Positions 44,935 through 55,000 of a stretch of 64,000 nt of DNA are shown piece after piece. The first letter of the stretch is position 1, and each line of letters begins with the position of its first letter. The translations under genes were made by a program, and so were the position numbers. This DNA comes from Chryseobacterium sp. RU37D (GTDB lineage: Bacteria; Bacteroidota; Bacteroidia; Flavobacteriales; Weeksellaceae). Under the pieces are notes generated by a model. It saw only the letters and a program-made list of their open reading frames with translations. It was not told where the DNA came from and ran no database searches. The DNA is taken from the NCBI RefSeq assembly GCF_900156075.1, contig NZ_FTMM01000009.1:50632-114631 (forward strand), written 5' to 3'.

Positions 44935-45509
44935 CAAAAGGAAGAATAGAAGCCTTCAGCGATGGTGTCCTTGCCATCATTATCACCATTATGGTACTTG
45001 AACTTAAACTGCCGGAAGGTGATACCTGGGCAAGTCTTAAACCTATCCTACCCAAATTTTTAGCTTATATTTTCAGTTTTATTTATATCGGAATTTATTG
45101 GAATAACCATCATCATTTATTTCAGATCGTAAAAAAAGTGAACGGAGGAATTCTATGGGCCAATCTCCATCTGCTGTTCTGGCTTTCATTGATGCCTGTT
45201 GCCACAGAATGGATCGGGGAAACCCATTTTGCCAAAAATCCTGTTGCAGCCTATGGTATAGGATTGATCATGAGCGCTGTGGCTTATACTATTTTAGAAA
45301 ATTTAATTATAAAAAATGAGGGTGAAACTTCAAGATTAAAAGAAGCTATCCGAAACAAATCCAAAGAATATATTTCTATTGTGTTTTATGTTTCCGGATT
45401 CTCAGCTTCGTTTTTTTATCCTTATCTTGCCATTGGTTTATACTACATTGTAGCTTTAATATGGCTGATTCCTGACAAAAGAATTGAAAAATCCTTAAAA
45501 GAAAATTGA
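44931..45509 (+). CDS. TMEM175 family (DUF1211) potassium-channel-like membrane protein
   Basis: The 192-residue protein has the TMEM175 signature RIEAFSDGVLAIIITIMVLE at the start and about six transmembrane helices, with YWNNHHHLFQ after helix 2. Bacterial TMEM175 proteins form tetrameric potassium channels. Its start overlaps the FMN reductase stop by four bases, so the two are coupled. A channel inside a redox operon is unusual. Confidence 0.88.
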   Translation: MTKGRIEAFSDGVLAIIITIMVLELKLPEGDTWASLKPILPKFLAYIFSFIYIGIYWNNHHHLFQIVKKVNGGILWANLHLLFWLSLMPVATEWIGETHFAKNPVAAYGIGLIMSAVAYTILENLIIKNEGETSRLKEAIRNKSKEYISIVFYVSGFSASFFYPYLAIGLYYIVALIWLIPDKRIEKSLKEN

Positions 45510-45510
45510 T

Positions 45511-45729
45511 ATGGAAACACACGAATACATCAACGGAGATATTACCGTGATCTGGCAGCCGAAAAAATGCATCCACGCTGCGATCTGTGTAAAAACACTT
45601 CCTAAAGTATATAACCCTAAAGAAAGACCCTGGCTGAAGGCTGAAAATGCAACGCCTGAAGAACTTAAAAATCAAATTGACTTATGCCCTTCCGGTGCTT
45701 TAAGTTATAAATTCAATACTGAAAAATAA
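45511..45729 (+). CDS. yjdI: YjdI family (4Fe-4S mono-cluster) protein
   Basis: The 72-residue protein has four cysteines placed as in the YjdI/Fer4_19 family: KKCIHAAICVKTLP and DLCPSGAL, with the conserved RPW in ERPWLKAEN. It probably holds an iron-sulfur cluster; role unknown. It starts one base after the TMEM175 stop, and its last base overlaps the osmC start (TAATG). In E. coli yjdI is next to yjdJ, as here with the acetyltransferase two genes on. Confidence 0.88.
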   Translation: METHEYINGDITVIWQPKKCIHAAICVKTLPKVYNPKERPWLKAENATPEELKNQIDLCPSGALSYKFNTEK

Positions 45730-46127
45730 TGGCGATAGTTGTAAAAGCAACCTTAGGAAAAGAAAAATATTATACAGAAGTACTAGCCGGAGAAAATACT
45801 TTAATCACAGATGAACCTGTAGATAAAGGAGGCCAGAATAAAGGTTTCAATCCCTTAGAGATCCTCGCAACTTCTCTTGCAAGCTGTACAGCAGCAACAC
45901 TGAGAATGTACATCGACAGAAAAGAATGGGAGGTTGAAAAAATTAATGTGGAAGTAGAGCTGGAAAATTTTTCCCTGACCAAAAGAGCTGTTTTCAAAAG
46001 AAATATCAGCTTTGAAGGTACGAATCTTGATGCAGAACAAATGAAAAGGCTTACCACCATTGCAGATGCCTGTCCAATACATAAAATACTAACAAACGAA
46101 ATAGAAATACTAACCAAATTTTCATAA
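45729..46127 (+). CDS. OsmC family peroxiredoxin-like protein
   Basis: The 132-residue protein has the OsmC pattern: GFNPLEILATSLASCTAATLRMYIDR with one cysteine and TTIADACPIHKILTNEIEI with the second. OsmC/Ohr proteins reduce organic hydroperoxides with this cysteine pair. It is translationally coupled to yjdI by a one-base overlap and followed after one base by the acetyltransferase gene. Confidence 0.93.
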   Translation: MAIVVKATLGKEKYYTEVLAGENTLITDEPVDKGGQNKGFNPLEILATSLASCTAATLRMYIDRKEWEVEKINVEVELENFSLTKRAVFKRNISFEGTNLDAEQMKRLTTIADACPIHKILTNEIEILTKFS

Positions 46128-46128
46128 T

Positions 46129-46428
46129 ATGACTGAAGTAAAACAAAACAACGGCGAAAAACACGGAAATTTTGAAGCATTCATAGACGGAAACCGAGCA
46201 GGTTTAATGACCTATACGTGGGCCGGAGACGAAAGATTTATCATAGACCATACTGAGGTGGAAGAAGCATACAACGGAAAAGGCGTAGGAAAAGATATGC
46301 TTTTGGCGGCAGTAGATTTTGCAAGAAAAAATGGAAAAACCATTATCCCGCTTTGCCCTTTTGCTAAAGCTACCTTCCAGAAACATGAAGAGCTCCAGGA
46401 TGTTCTGGTAAATCAGACGCAGGCTTAG
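46129..46428 (+). CDS. YjdJ-like GNAT-family N-acetyltransferase
   Basis: The 99-residue protein is a short GNAT domain with HTEVEEAYNGKGVGKDMLLA (acetyl-CoA loop) and IPLCPFAKATFQKHEE. This fits the small YjdJ/GTLF3B-like acetyltransferases, whose substrates are unknown. It closes the pirin-to-yjdJ run. The first repeat arm after it starts at 46481. Confidence 0.88.
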   Translation: MTEVKQNNGEKHGNFEAFIDGNRAGLMTYTWAGDERFIIDHTEVEEAYNGKGVGKDMLLAAVDFARKNGKTIIPLCPFAKATFQKHEELQDVLVNQTQA

Positions 46429-46480
46429 TTTCAGGCTAAGATTTGAGATTGATTATTTTAAATTTAATCTAAATCTCAAT

Positions 46481-46575
46481 GATGCTTCAACAAGCTCAGC
46501 ATAACATTATTAATACTAACTGTCTTATTTAACAGCAAATTTACAACGCTTCCACGCTGAGCCCGTCGAAGCATC
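46481..46575. repeat. Dispersed inverted repeat, copy 4 of 4 (diverged)
   Basis: Arms GATGCTTCAACAAGCTCAGC and GCTGAGCCCGTCGAAGCATC keep the family core with several changes. The spacer holds TTAATACTAACTG, as in copy 3. It lies at the end of the redox operon. Confidence 0.82.
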
Positions 46576-46595
46576 ACAAACAGACTAAAATACAG

Positions 46596-46630
46596 AAACC
46601 TTCCAGAGTAAAATCCGGAAGGGTTTTTCT
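46596..46630 (+). terminator. Terminator after the redox operon
   Basis: AAACCTTCC pairs with GGAAGGGTTT (one bulge or wobble), followed by TTTT. It lies after repeat copy 4. Confidence 0.72.
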
Positions 46631-46653
46631 TTTTCAACAGAACATAAAAAAAC

Positions 46654-46661
46654 TATATTTG
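46654..46661 (+). promoter_or_regulatory. -7 box (TATATTTG) of the symporter gene
   Basis: TATATTTG matches TAnnTTTG; TTTT lies exactly 19 bases upstream as a near -33 box. It ends 21 bases before the ATG at 46683. Confidence 0.55.
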
Positions 46662-46682
46662 TAAAATTTTAATTGAATAAAT

Positions 46683-48122
46683 ATGTCGCCAATTATATTA
46701 TTGTCTATCATTATCATCTATTTCGCATTGCTGCTCTGGGTAGCCTACCGCACCGGAAAAGGGAGTGATAATGAGAGTTTCTTCATCGGAAACCGTAAAA
46801 GTAATTGGATGCTGGTTGCTTTCGGGATGATCGGAACATCGCTCTCAGGGGTAACTTTCGTGAGCGTTCCGGGAGCAGTAGGAAACGACAAATTTACTTA
46901 CCTGCAGATCACCATTGGATATCTGATCGGATATGTTGTGATTGCATATATTCTTCTTCCTTTATATTACCGGTTAAAATTAACGTCAATTTACGGTTAT
47001 CTTCAGCAAAGAATGGGGCAGTTTTCTTACAAATCAGGGGCCTGGATTTTTATTGTTTCCAGATTGGTAGGAGCTACGGCGAGGTTATATCTTGTGGTGA
47101 ATATTTTACAAGTTTCCATTCTTGACAGTTTAGGCGTTCCGTTTATTGTAACCACGCTGATTATTTTAGCAATGATCATTCTTTACACCTACGAAGGAGG
47201 AGTAAAAACCATTGTCTGGACGGATACGCTGCAGACTTCCTGTATGCTTTTAGGATTAATCATCTGTACGATTTATATGCTTAATCATTTAGGTTTAAGC
47301 TTGGATGAAAGTTTTACAGTAATGAATGAAAAAGGCTATACAAAAATCTTTGATTTCGACCCAAATCAGAAAAGTTTTTTTATAAAGCAGATCTTGGCAG
47401 GAGCTTTTATCACAATTACCATGACGGGAATTGATCAGGAAATGATGCAGAAAAGCTTATCCGTAACCAGGTTGAAAGACTCCCAGAAAAATATGGTGAC
47501 ATTAGGCTTCATTTTGCTTGGGGTAATTTCGCTTTTCCTTTATATGGGCGGTCTTTTGCATCTTTATGGAGCTCAGGAAAATGTGAGCAGCGTTGGAGAT
47601 CAGCTGTTCCCGGATATTGCACTGAACCATATGCCGCCGTTCATTTCAATCATTTTTATCGTGGCATTGATCTCAGCACTTTTCCCAAGCGCGGATGGGG
47701 CAATGACAGCCCTGACCTCTTCTTTATGTATCGATATTTTCGGGATGAGAGAAAAAACACATTGGGACAATGGTAAGAAAGAGAAATTCAGAAAAAATAT
47801 TCACCTGATTGTTGCTTTGTCTTTCCTGATTATGGTGATTATTTTTAAAATTATTAATGATAATTCCATGATTGGTTTAATTCTTAAAATGGCAGGATTT
47901 ACTTACGGGCCGCTTTTAGGGCTTTTTGCCTTCGGAATTTTCACGAAATATAAAGTTAAGGACAAATTGGTTCCGTACGTTTGCATTGCTGCGCCGGTAA
48001 TATCATTCTTTATCGATAAGTATCAGGAAAATCTCTTCGGAGATTTTAAAATCGGATTGGAGCTTTTGATTATTAATGGATTACTGACATTTATCGGGCT
48101 TTGGCTGATTAGGAAGAAGTAA
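46683..48122 (+). CDS. Sodium:solute symporter family protein
   Basis: The 479-residue inner-membrane protein has about 13 helices and SSS family motifs: RKSNWMLVAFGMIGTSLSG, VSRLVGATARLYLV, MTGIDQEMMQKSLSV and ISALFPSADGAMTALTSSL with its likely sodium-site residues. It imports a solute with Na+; the substrate is not readable from sequence. It stands alone between terminator-like elements. Confidence 0.93.
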   Translation: MSPIILLSIIIIYFALLLWVAYRTGKGSDNESFFIGNRKSNWMLVAFGMIGTSLSGVTFVSVPGAVGNDKFTYLQITIGYLIGYVVIAYILLPLYYRLKLTSIYGYLQQRMGQFSYKSGAWIFIVSRLVGATARLYLVVNILQVSILDSLGVPFIVTTLIILAMIILYTYEGGVKTIVWTDTLQTSCMLLGLIICTIYMLNHLGLSLDESFTVMNEKGYTKIFDFDPNQKSFFIKQILAGAFITITMTGIDQEMMQKSLSVTRLKDSQKNMVTLGFILLGVISLFLYMGGLLHLYGAQENVSSVGDQLFPDIALNHMPPFISIIFIVALISALFPSADGAMTALTSSLCIDIFGMREKTHWDNGKKEKFRKNIHLIVALSFLIMVIIFKIINDNSMIGLILKMAGFTYGPLLGLFAFGIFTKYKVKDKLVPYVCIAAPVISFFIDKYQENLFGDFKIGLELLIINGLLTFIGLWLIRKK

Positions 48123-48136
48123 GGCCGATTTTTAAG

Positions 48137-48193
48137 TTTGGGCTGAAGCCAAATTTGAGAATCTTTTTATTTTAAACGGGCTAAAGCCCGTTC
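48137..48193. repeat. Pair of short hairpins after the symporter gene
   Basis: AAGTTTGGGCTGAAGCCAAATTT and, 20 bases later, AACGGGCTAAAGCCCGTT each fold on themselves. I recall similar GGGCTAAAGCCC units as intergenic repeats in related genomes. They may end transcription or be small REP-like elements. Confidence 0.55.
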
Positions 48194-48342
48194 CTATTGA
48201 ATAATTACCGCAAAATTTATTGATTAATGAAGATGTAATCTAAAAATTATCTAGAGATTCTTCCTTCGTCAGAATTACATGAGTGACACAAAATTATTAA
48301 CTTTAAACGAAAAACTCAGAATATTAAACTTAATATTAAATC

Positions 48343-48858
48343 ATGAAAAAAATTATTCCGTTAATCTTATTAGCCTTTTCTGTAAGCTTTATTTCTGCCC
48401 AGGAATTTGAAATTTCCACATTGAGAATTGGGCCGTATAAAATTTTTATGAAAAATGATGAAGCTGATAAATTCGGGATAAAATTAAAGCAAACCAACTA
48501 TGAACTCAAAAATGTTGTAAAATACAATGGCGAAACAATTTTAATCGCCACCAATACAGACTATGACGATCAGGGTAAAGAAAATGGAAAAATGGTGATC
48601 CAGGGACTTTCCACAAAAAGTAAAAAATTTAAAACAAAAAGTGGAATCGGGATTGGAAGCACAAAAGATGATATCATTAATGCTTATAAAAACTACCCGA
48701 GTTACAGCGTTTATCCCAACTATGACGATAAAGGCAACAAGCAGAACAACTCAAGCAATTTTGTATTAAACGACCTTGATGCAGGAACCACTCTTAGCTT
48801 TACAATCGTAAATAATATTGTAACTGAGATGTCGGTTTTCATCAACGAGGGCTGCTAA
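48343..48858 (+). CDS. Secreted protein of unknown function
   Basis: The 171-residue protein begins with a signal peptide (MKKIIPLILLAFSVSFISAQ). The mature part includes STKSKKFKTKSGIGIGSTKD and a C-terminal VTEMSVFINEGC. The IGIGSTKDDIINAYKNYP segment resembles repeats found in flavobacterial exported proteins, but I cannot name a family. It lies alone ahead of the transketolase genes. Confidence 0.72.
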   Translation: MKKIIPLILLAFSVSFISAQEFEISTLRIGPYKIFMKNDEADKFGIKLKQTNYELKNVVKYNGETILIATNTDYDDQGKENGKMVIQGLSTKSKKFKTKSGIGIGSTKDDIINAYKNYPSYSVYPNYDDKGNKQNNSSNFVLNDLDAGTTLSFTIVNNIVTEMSVFINEGC

Positions 48859-48966
48859 AGTATCAAAATATTTAAATAATTCATAATCCGGGTTTTATGT
48901 CCGGATTTTTGTATTTCCGTAACCCAGTAAAAAATTGTAAATTCGCGATCAAATAAATCTTATATA

Positions 48967-49818
48967 ATGAGTAAAAGTATCGAAGAGTTAAAATCTCTTA
49001 CTACGCAAATCAGAAGAGACATTTTAAGAATGGTTCATGCTGTAAATTCCGGCCACCCGGGAGGAAGTTTAGGCTGTACTGAGTACTTCACAGCCCTTTA
49101 CGGAAAAGTAATGAACTATAAGCTTCCTTTCACAATGGAAGGTAAAAATGAAGATCATTTCTATCTTTCAAACGGGCACATTTCACCGGTATTTTATTCT
49201 ACTTTAGCCAGATTCGGCTTTTTTCCGGTGGATGAGTTGAGAACTTTCAGAAAATTAGATTCAAGATTACAGGGGCACCCTACCACTCATGAGGGGCTTC
49301 CGGGTGTAAGAATCGCTTCGGGTTCTCTTGGGCAGGGACTTTCTGTGGCTCTTGGTGTTGCTCAAGGTAAAAAATTAGATGGTGATGACTCTCTTGTTTA
49401 CTCACTTCACGGCGATGGTGAATTGCAGGAAGGACAAGTCTGGGAAGCATTGATGTATGCCGCTGCAAAAAAAGTGGATAATATCATTTCTACCATTGAT
49501 TATAACGGACGCCAGATTGACGGTGATACTGATGATGTACTGAGCCTTGGAAATCTTCATGCTAAACTAGAAGCATTCGGATGGACCGTCCTTAATGAGA
49601 AAAACGGTAACGACCTTGAAGCCGTAATCGCTATTTTGGAAAAAGCAAAAACAGAAACCAGAAAAGGAAAGCCTGTTGCCATTATTCTTCATACAGAAAT
49701 GGGCTACGGAGTGGATTACATGATGGGAACCCACGCTTGGCACGGTAAAGCTCCTAACGATGAGCAATTGGATACTGCTTTCAAACAATTATATATAGAA
49801 GCTCCTGCGGATTATTAA
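48967..49818 (+). CDS. Transketolase, N-terminal subunit
   Basis: The 283-residue protein is the thiamine-diphosphate-binding half of a two-subunit transketolase, which moves two-carbon units between sugar phosphates. HSGHPGGSLGCTEY-type N-terminal motif is present (VNSGHPGGSLGCTEYFTALY), and the cofactor motif is SLHGDGELQEGQVWEAL with N in IDYNGRQIDG. The C-terminal subunit gene follows after 56 bp. Split transketolases are common in Bacteroidetes. Confidence 0.95.
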   Translation: MSKSIEELKSLTTQIRRDILRMVHAVNSGHPGGSLGCTEYFTALYGKVMNYKLPFTMEGKNEDHFYLSNGHISPVFYSTLARFGFFPVDELRTFRKLDSRLQGHPTTHEGLPGVRIASGSLGQGLSVALGVAQGKKLDGDDSLVYSLHGDGELQEGQVWEALMYAAAKKVDNIISTIDYNGRQIDGDTDDVLSLGNLHAKLEAFGWTVLNEKNGNDLEAVIAILEKAKTETRKGKPVAIILHTEMGYGVDYMMGTHAWHGKAPNDEQLDTAFKQLYIEAPADY

Positions 49819-49874
49819 TTATTATAAGTAATTAGTAATAAGTAATTTTTAAATCTTTAATTTTTAAATCAATA

Positions 49875-50819
49875 ATGAAATATACATATACAGAAAAAAA
49901 GGATACACGTTCAGGATTTGGAGCCGGATTAGCTGAGCTTGCCGATAAGAATCCTAATGTTGTAGCGCTTTGTGCAGACCTTATCGGTTCTTTAAAAATG
50001 GAAAAATTCATTGAAAAAGCACCAGAAAGATTCTTCCAAGTGGGCATTGCTGAAGCTAATATGATGGGGCTTGCTGCTGGTTTGAGTATTACAGGCAAAA
50101 TTCCTTTTACGGGAACTTTCGCCAACTTTTCTACATCAAGAGTGTATGACCAGATCCGTCAGTCAATCGCTTACTCCGGAAAAAATGTAAAAATCTGTGC
50201 ATCTCATGCAGGCCTTACTTTGGGTGAAGACGGGGCAACACACCAGGTTTTGGAAGACATCGGAATGATGAAGATGCTTCCTGGAATGACTGTTATTAAC
50301 CCATGTGACTACAATCAGACTAAAGCTGCCACCATTGCTATTGCTGATCATGAAGGTCCTGTATATTTAAGATTTGGAAGACCTACGGTGCCGGTTTTCA
50401 TTCCGGAAGATATGCCTTTCAAGATCGGAAAAGGAATCATGCTTCAGGAAGGTACGGATGTAACTATTGTTGCTACCGGACACCTTGTATGGGAATCTCT
50501 GATGGCTGCGGATGAGCTTGAAAAAGAAGGAATTTCTTGTGAAGTAATCAACATCCACACAATTAAGCCTTTGGACGAAGAAATCATTTTAAAATCAGTT
50601 GAAAAGACAGGAAAAATTGTAACTGCAGAAGAGCACAATTACATTGGTGGTTTGGGTGAATCTATTGCGGGAATGTTAGCTAAAAAAAGGCCAACAAAAC
50701 AGGAATTCGTTGCTGTAAACGATACTTTTGGAGAATCTGCTACTCCTGCTGAATTGATGAAAAAATATAAAATCGATGCTGCTGCGGTGAAAGAGGCTGT
50801 GAAGAGAATTTTAGCTTAA
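49875..50819 (+). CDS. Transketolase, C-terminal subunit
   Basis: The 314-residue protein carries the pyrimidine-binding and C-terminal domains of transketolase: [19 protein letters not shown] with the catalytic glutamate, [38 protein letters not shown] and [16 protein letters not shown]. It forms the full enzyme with the upstream subunit. A strong terminator follows. Confidence 0.95.
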   Translation: MKYTYTEKKDTRSGFGAGLAELADKNPNVVALCADLIGSLKMEKFIEKAPERFFQVGIAEANMMGLAAGLSITGKIPFTGTFANFSTSRVYDQIRQSIAYSGKNVKICASHAGLTLGEDGATHQVLEDIGMMKMLPGMTVINPCDYNQTKAATIAIADHEGPVYLRFGRPTVPVFIPEDMPFKIGKGIMLQEGTDVTIVATGHLVWESLMAADELEKEGISCEVINIHTIKPLDEEIILKSVEKTGKIVTAEEHNYIGGLGESIAGMLAKKRPTKQEFVAVNDTFGESATPAELMKKYKIDAAAVKEAVKRILA

Positions 50820-50839
50820 TTTTATTTTAAAATAATATG

Positions 50840-50866
50840 AAAGCATCCTTTTTGGATGCTTTTTTA
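50840..50866 (+). terminator. Terminator of the transketolase operon
   Basis: AAAGCATCC pairs with GGATGCTTT across TTTTT, followed by TTT, 20 bases after the stop. Confidence 0.88.
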
Positions 50867-50877
50867 TTTTGGATTTG

Positions 50878-51005
50878 TTGGAAATTCGCAAGGCGCAAGG
50901 ATTTTATCTTTGATAAAATTGATTATGTATAAAATGAAAATCTTTTCTTGCTTCTTAAAAACAGCATTTAAAATTAAAAAGCCTTTGCACTCTGCAAATT
51001 TCCAA
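50878..51005. repeat. Imperfect inverted repeat between convergent genes
   Basis: TTGGAAATTCGCAAGGCGC at the left pairs with GCACTCTGCAAATTTCCAA at the right, about 23 bp with several mismatches. Inside it ATTTTATCTTTGATAAAAT (50901-50919) is a second hairpin. It looks like another dispersed repeat. Confidence 0.6.
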
Positions 51006-51044
51006 TAAAATTATATAAAATTTAATTTTTTTTAATATTGGTCA

Positions 51045-51422
51045 TCATCTAAAAAACTTCCATTTTGGGATAATTGCTAACATTCCAAAGCCTGTAAAAA
51101 GGAAAAGATTCGTAACGTCTGTGTATAAAAATGTCGATAAATAATAATTATGCATAAAGAAATGCAAAACCAACAACGCAGGAAAGGCAAAGGTGCCAAT
51201 TTTACGGTAGAAAAACATTAAAATGAGACTTATGACCATTAATGCATCGATCGCAAAAACAGTATAAGCATACCAAGCCGGAATATTTAATGTCTCATGC
51301 TGCAGATATTCATCCAGATCAATCCCAAACCCCATTACAGTAAATAACAATAAGGCCGCAAATGCCAGAATAAAACCCCATCCTTTTTTTGGATCTTCAT
51401 CAAAATAGCTGTATTCTTCCAT
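51045..51422 (-). CDS. Small integral membrane protein, function unknown
   Basis: The 125-residue protein has about four transmembrane helices (roughly 15-33, 47-67, 75-92 and 98-118), with an acidic N-terminus (MEEYSYFDEDPKKGWGF). FRYIG-like or enzyme motifs are absent; HFFMHNYYLSTFLY is aromatic-rich. I do not recognise a family. It lies downstream of the Lrp gene on the same strand, 68 bp away. Confidence 0.72.
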   Translation of the reverse strand: MEEYSYFDEDPKKGWGFILAFAALLLFTVMGFGIDLDEYLQHETLNIPAWYAYTVFAIDALMVISLILMFFYRKIGTFAFPALLVLHFFMHNYYLSTFLYTDVTNLFLFTGFGMLAIIPKWKFFR

Positions 51423-51490
51423 AGATACAAAAATAAAGAACTTACGAGAAATTTCATAAGTTCTTTTATATAATTCGTTTAAAATTTGAA

Positions 51491-51961
51491 TTAGATAGAG
51501 ATCGCGTTAATCAGTCTGTTTTTGTCACTTAGATACTCTTCCATAGAAATCATACTTTCAGTTCTCATTACATCCTGAATATCATCTATTTGATAGATAA
51601 TTCTTTTAGCGTCGTCCGTATTTTTCGCTCTTACCTTACAGAAAATATTATATTTCCCAGAAATAACACTAGCTTCGATTACGTTTGGAATCGTTGATAA
51701 TTCTTTTAAAACCTCCTGAGTTCTGTTTGATTTTGTTAAAAGAATCCCGATGAAGGCTGTGAAATGATAGTCTAATTTTCCATAATCGATATTAAGAGAT
51801 GATCCCAAAATAATACCTGCATCTTCCATCTTTTTCACTCTTACGTGAATTGTTCCTGCAGACACATCCATCTGTTTTGCAATTTCAGTAAAAGGCATTC
51901 TTGTGTTTTCTACTAAGAAATCAAGAATTTTCTTGTCTATTTCGTCCAGTTGATAGTTCAT
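51491..51961 (-). CDS. Lrp/AsnC family transcriptional regulator
   Basis: The 156-residue protein has an N-terminal winged helix-turn-helix (IDKKILDFLVENTRMPFTEI and VSAGTIHVRVKKMEDAGII) and a C-terminal RAM/AsnC ligand domain (FTAFIGILLTKSNRTQEVL, SVISGKYNIFCKVRAKN). Members sense amino acids and control metabolism. Which genes it controls here is unknown. Confidence 0.93.
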   Translation of the reverse strand: MNYQLDEIDKKILDFLVENTRMPFTEIAKQMDVSAGTIHVRVKKMEDAGIILGSSLNIDYGKLDYHFTAFIGILLTKSNRTQEVLKELSTIPNVIEASVISGKYNIFCKVRAKNTDDAKRIIYQIDDIQDVMRTESMISMEEYLSDKNRLINAISI

Positions 51962-52005
51962 ATTAGTTAAATTACAATTTTCTTAAAAAATCTATGTATT
52001 TTTTG

Positions 52006-52013
52006 CAAATTTA
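52006..52013 (-). promoter_or_regulatory. -7 box (TAAATTTG) of the Lrp gene
   Basis: TAAATTTG on the minus strand, with TTTT 19 bases upstream as a near -33 box. It ends 44 bases before the start codon. Confidence 0.48.
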
Positions 52014-52095
52014 TAAAAAATAATTTAACTAAAAAAATTATATCAAACATTAACAATAATTAACACAGATGATAAAAATCATTAAAAATTTACAA

Positions 52096-55000
52096 TTATT
52101 TTGCTTCTGATTTTGTAGAATCTGTTTTTATTTCATTTTTAGAATCTTGAACTTTTTTATCTTTTTTCTTTTTTTTGAATAAAGAATTAAAGCTCTTACT
52201 CCAGACAATTCCCCCTCCATAAGCCTGATTAGCAGTACCGTTTGATCCGGCACCGTTTACCATACCTATGTTTGACGGTTTGGAATACCCTCTTAAGATC
52301 AGACTTCCATCATTCTTTTTAGAAATATCATATTCAATGGTACCCTCCCCGGAAAGATAATTGGCTTCTGTATTTTCAGTTTTATTTAAAGGAATCCCGA
52401 GGCCTGTTTTTACTTTAATCCTTGGCGAAAGAGCAAAGCTCACCCCTGCATTGGCACGGTCTCCAGTATTGGAATATTGATCACCCTGAACATAATTAAG
52501 ATCAATCTGAAATTCATTGCTCATTGTGTTCAGAACAGAGCCTAATTGTTTTAACAGCATATTATATCCGGAAGATTTTGCTACCCCTGCCACATCTACA
52601 TCCACTCCACCTGTATTGGAAACGTTGAAACTACTTAATAGAAGCACAGATCCAAATTGGAGCACTTTTTCTCCCTCCTGACTCATCTTGGCCGCCAGCG
52701 TCTCACTTACCTGGCTTGAAACATCCATCGCAGTAACGCCTAAATCTACCTTAGGATCAATGAGGGATTGTGAAATATTAGCCTGAAGCAAAATACTGAT
52801 AGGCTGCAGTTTTCCTAGATTAAGATATTCCCCAGCATTAGATACCATTCTTACATAGTTTGCCGTGATATCAAGAGCTGGCTTCATTGCATCCCCATCC
52901 CAGCGAATACTGCTTCCTTTTTGGATTTGGAAAGTTTTATTCAGAATTGCTTTAGAAACAAAAGTACCATTATCTACCTTATAAGCACCATTCATTGCAA
53001 TATTTCCTTGTCTGCTCATCTGAAAACGCAGTTTTTCAGCCGCCCCTTTTACCATAATGTTTCCTACATCATCACCAATTAAAACATTTACTGTAGTTCC
53101 CTTATCTACATCCAAAGAGAAATCGATATTCATATTTGCCCCAGCCTTTTTCTTTTTCTCAAGTGTTACCAGACCATCTTTCCCCTCATTTAAGAATCTC
53201 AACATTTTAAATTCTTCCACATTAGATGTAGAACCGGAATTGAAAGTAAACGTACTTCCGTTCAAAGCCTTCATATTAGGTGTAGTAATACTTAATCCTG
53301 AAACTGGCCCGTCAACATATAAGTCACCCTGCCCGTAAACCCTTCCCCAGAACAGATCAAAATCTTTCTGAGTGGTATTCAACATTAATAAATTATCAGC
53401 ACGCATCACGAGGTTCACCCCCATTGAAGAAAGTGTTTCAAACTGAATAGCTCCGGAAATATTTCCGTTGGAATTTGATCTTCCGTCGTGAACTTCAATA
53501 TTATTTAAAATTGCTAACCCTTTAGACAAAGGAATTACCGTATTCCCAAAAGAGTAATCTACCCCGGTGAATAGAAGCTTTAGTCCGAAACCTTTCAGAC
53601 CAATATCCCCGCTGTAATCCAAGTCATTGAATTTACCGGTAATCTTTAGGTCTCCTGTAGCCTTCCCTCGCATATTTCCAAAAACAGTTTTGACAAACTG
53701 CTGCGCAAAAGCTACATCAAAATCTCTCATTTCTGCAGTCAGGTCAATGGTTGGCGAGGCTGTATTGTTATTGACAGTTCCGGTTACATGAAGGCTGTTA
53801 TTTCCTATAACCCCGGCAGAATTTACCTTAATATCAATATCATAAACATTTAATGAAAATCCGTTGGTTGCAGAAATGGTAATATCTCCCATATCATTTC
53901 CATTCATCCTGATATCATCAACCGTCATATCTACCAAAGGCTGAAGCGTGCTTTTATCCATTTTAATCTTAACACTTCCATTTGCCAGCCCCTGAAGATC
54001 TAGAGAATTTCCACCTGCATCCATTTCCAGAAGCTTTTCTATGGCAAAATCTTTTACTTCAGCATCCAGATAAAAATCCTTAGCAGATTTGAACTGGGCT
54101 TCTTTCACAAACAGTGCACTGTTATCAGAGTAAATCCTCAGGTTTCTGATGTCAAAATCCCCTTCTTTCTTCCTGTAGGTAATGGAGTGATTGAGATCCG
54201 GGCTCGTATCAATGGTCCAGGTCACTTGATTAAATTTCACCTGTGTAGGCTCAAAACGGAAAACAAAATCTCCTGCATTATTGGTTGACTGATTAATATT
54301 GATAGCATATTCTTTCAATTGATCATCCAATTCCTCTTCCGAACTTCCGTGCTTGAATTTTGTAGCTAAATGAAGTATTGTATTGTTTTCATTTCTGCCG
54401 CTTAAGGTAATATCTTTAAGGATGTTCTTATTGTATTTTACTCTGTTGATCTTGGCAAAAATTTGCTCATCCAGATTAGCTGTATTAATCCTCACCATGA
54501 CACTGTCAACCAGCGCACTGTCTCTGGTGACCTTATCCCTTTCATTGATCTTATATTCAGGATTCGCCGCGGCTAATGCTTTATCAGCTTCTGTGATTTC
54601 CTCAACTTTGGTCATAATATATTTCAAAGAAGCAGCATCTACATTCAGGATCAGGTTGTTTGAATTTCCGTCATACTGGCCTTCTACTTTTGCCCCCTGA
54701 GGAATCTTAAGATCAGGCATGAAATAACTCACCAACCCCTGCTGAACATCAAAACTCATTGTAAAATTCTGCCCTCTGTACATTTTTCTTGGAGTCGGCC
54801 CTACTAAAATTTTGTTTAAACCGTTTTCCACCATTCCGGCAAGATCACCAAGGTTATATCGTCCTGATATTTTACCATTAACTGCTCCCGGTGCATCCAC
54901 ATCAATGACACGGCCTCCATTTTCAATAAAGGTCTTCATTTTTGCATTTGGAATCGTATATTTTTGAGTCGCTGTTGCAAAATTGATATTATTTGCATCA

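Noticed and set aside
53057..53338. Frames opposite tamB, including 93- and 105-residue ones at 53057 and 54383
   Set aside because: They are antisense shadows of the long tamB frame with low-complexity Ser/Phe/Leu translation.
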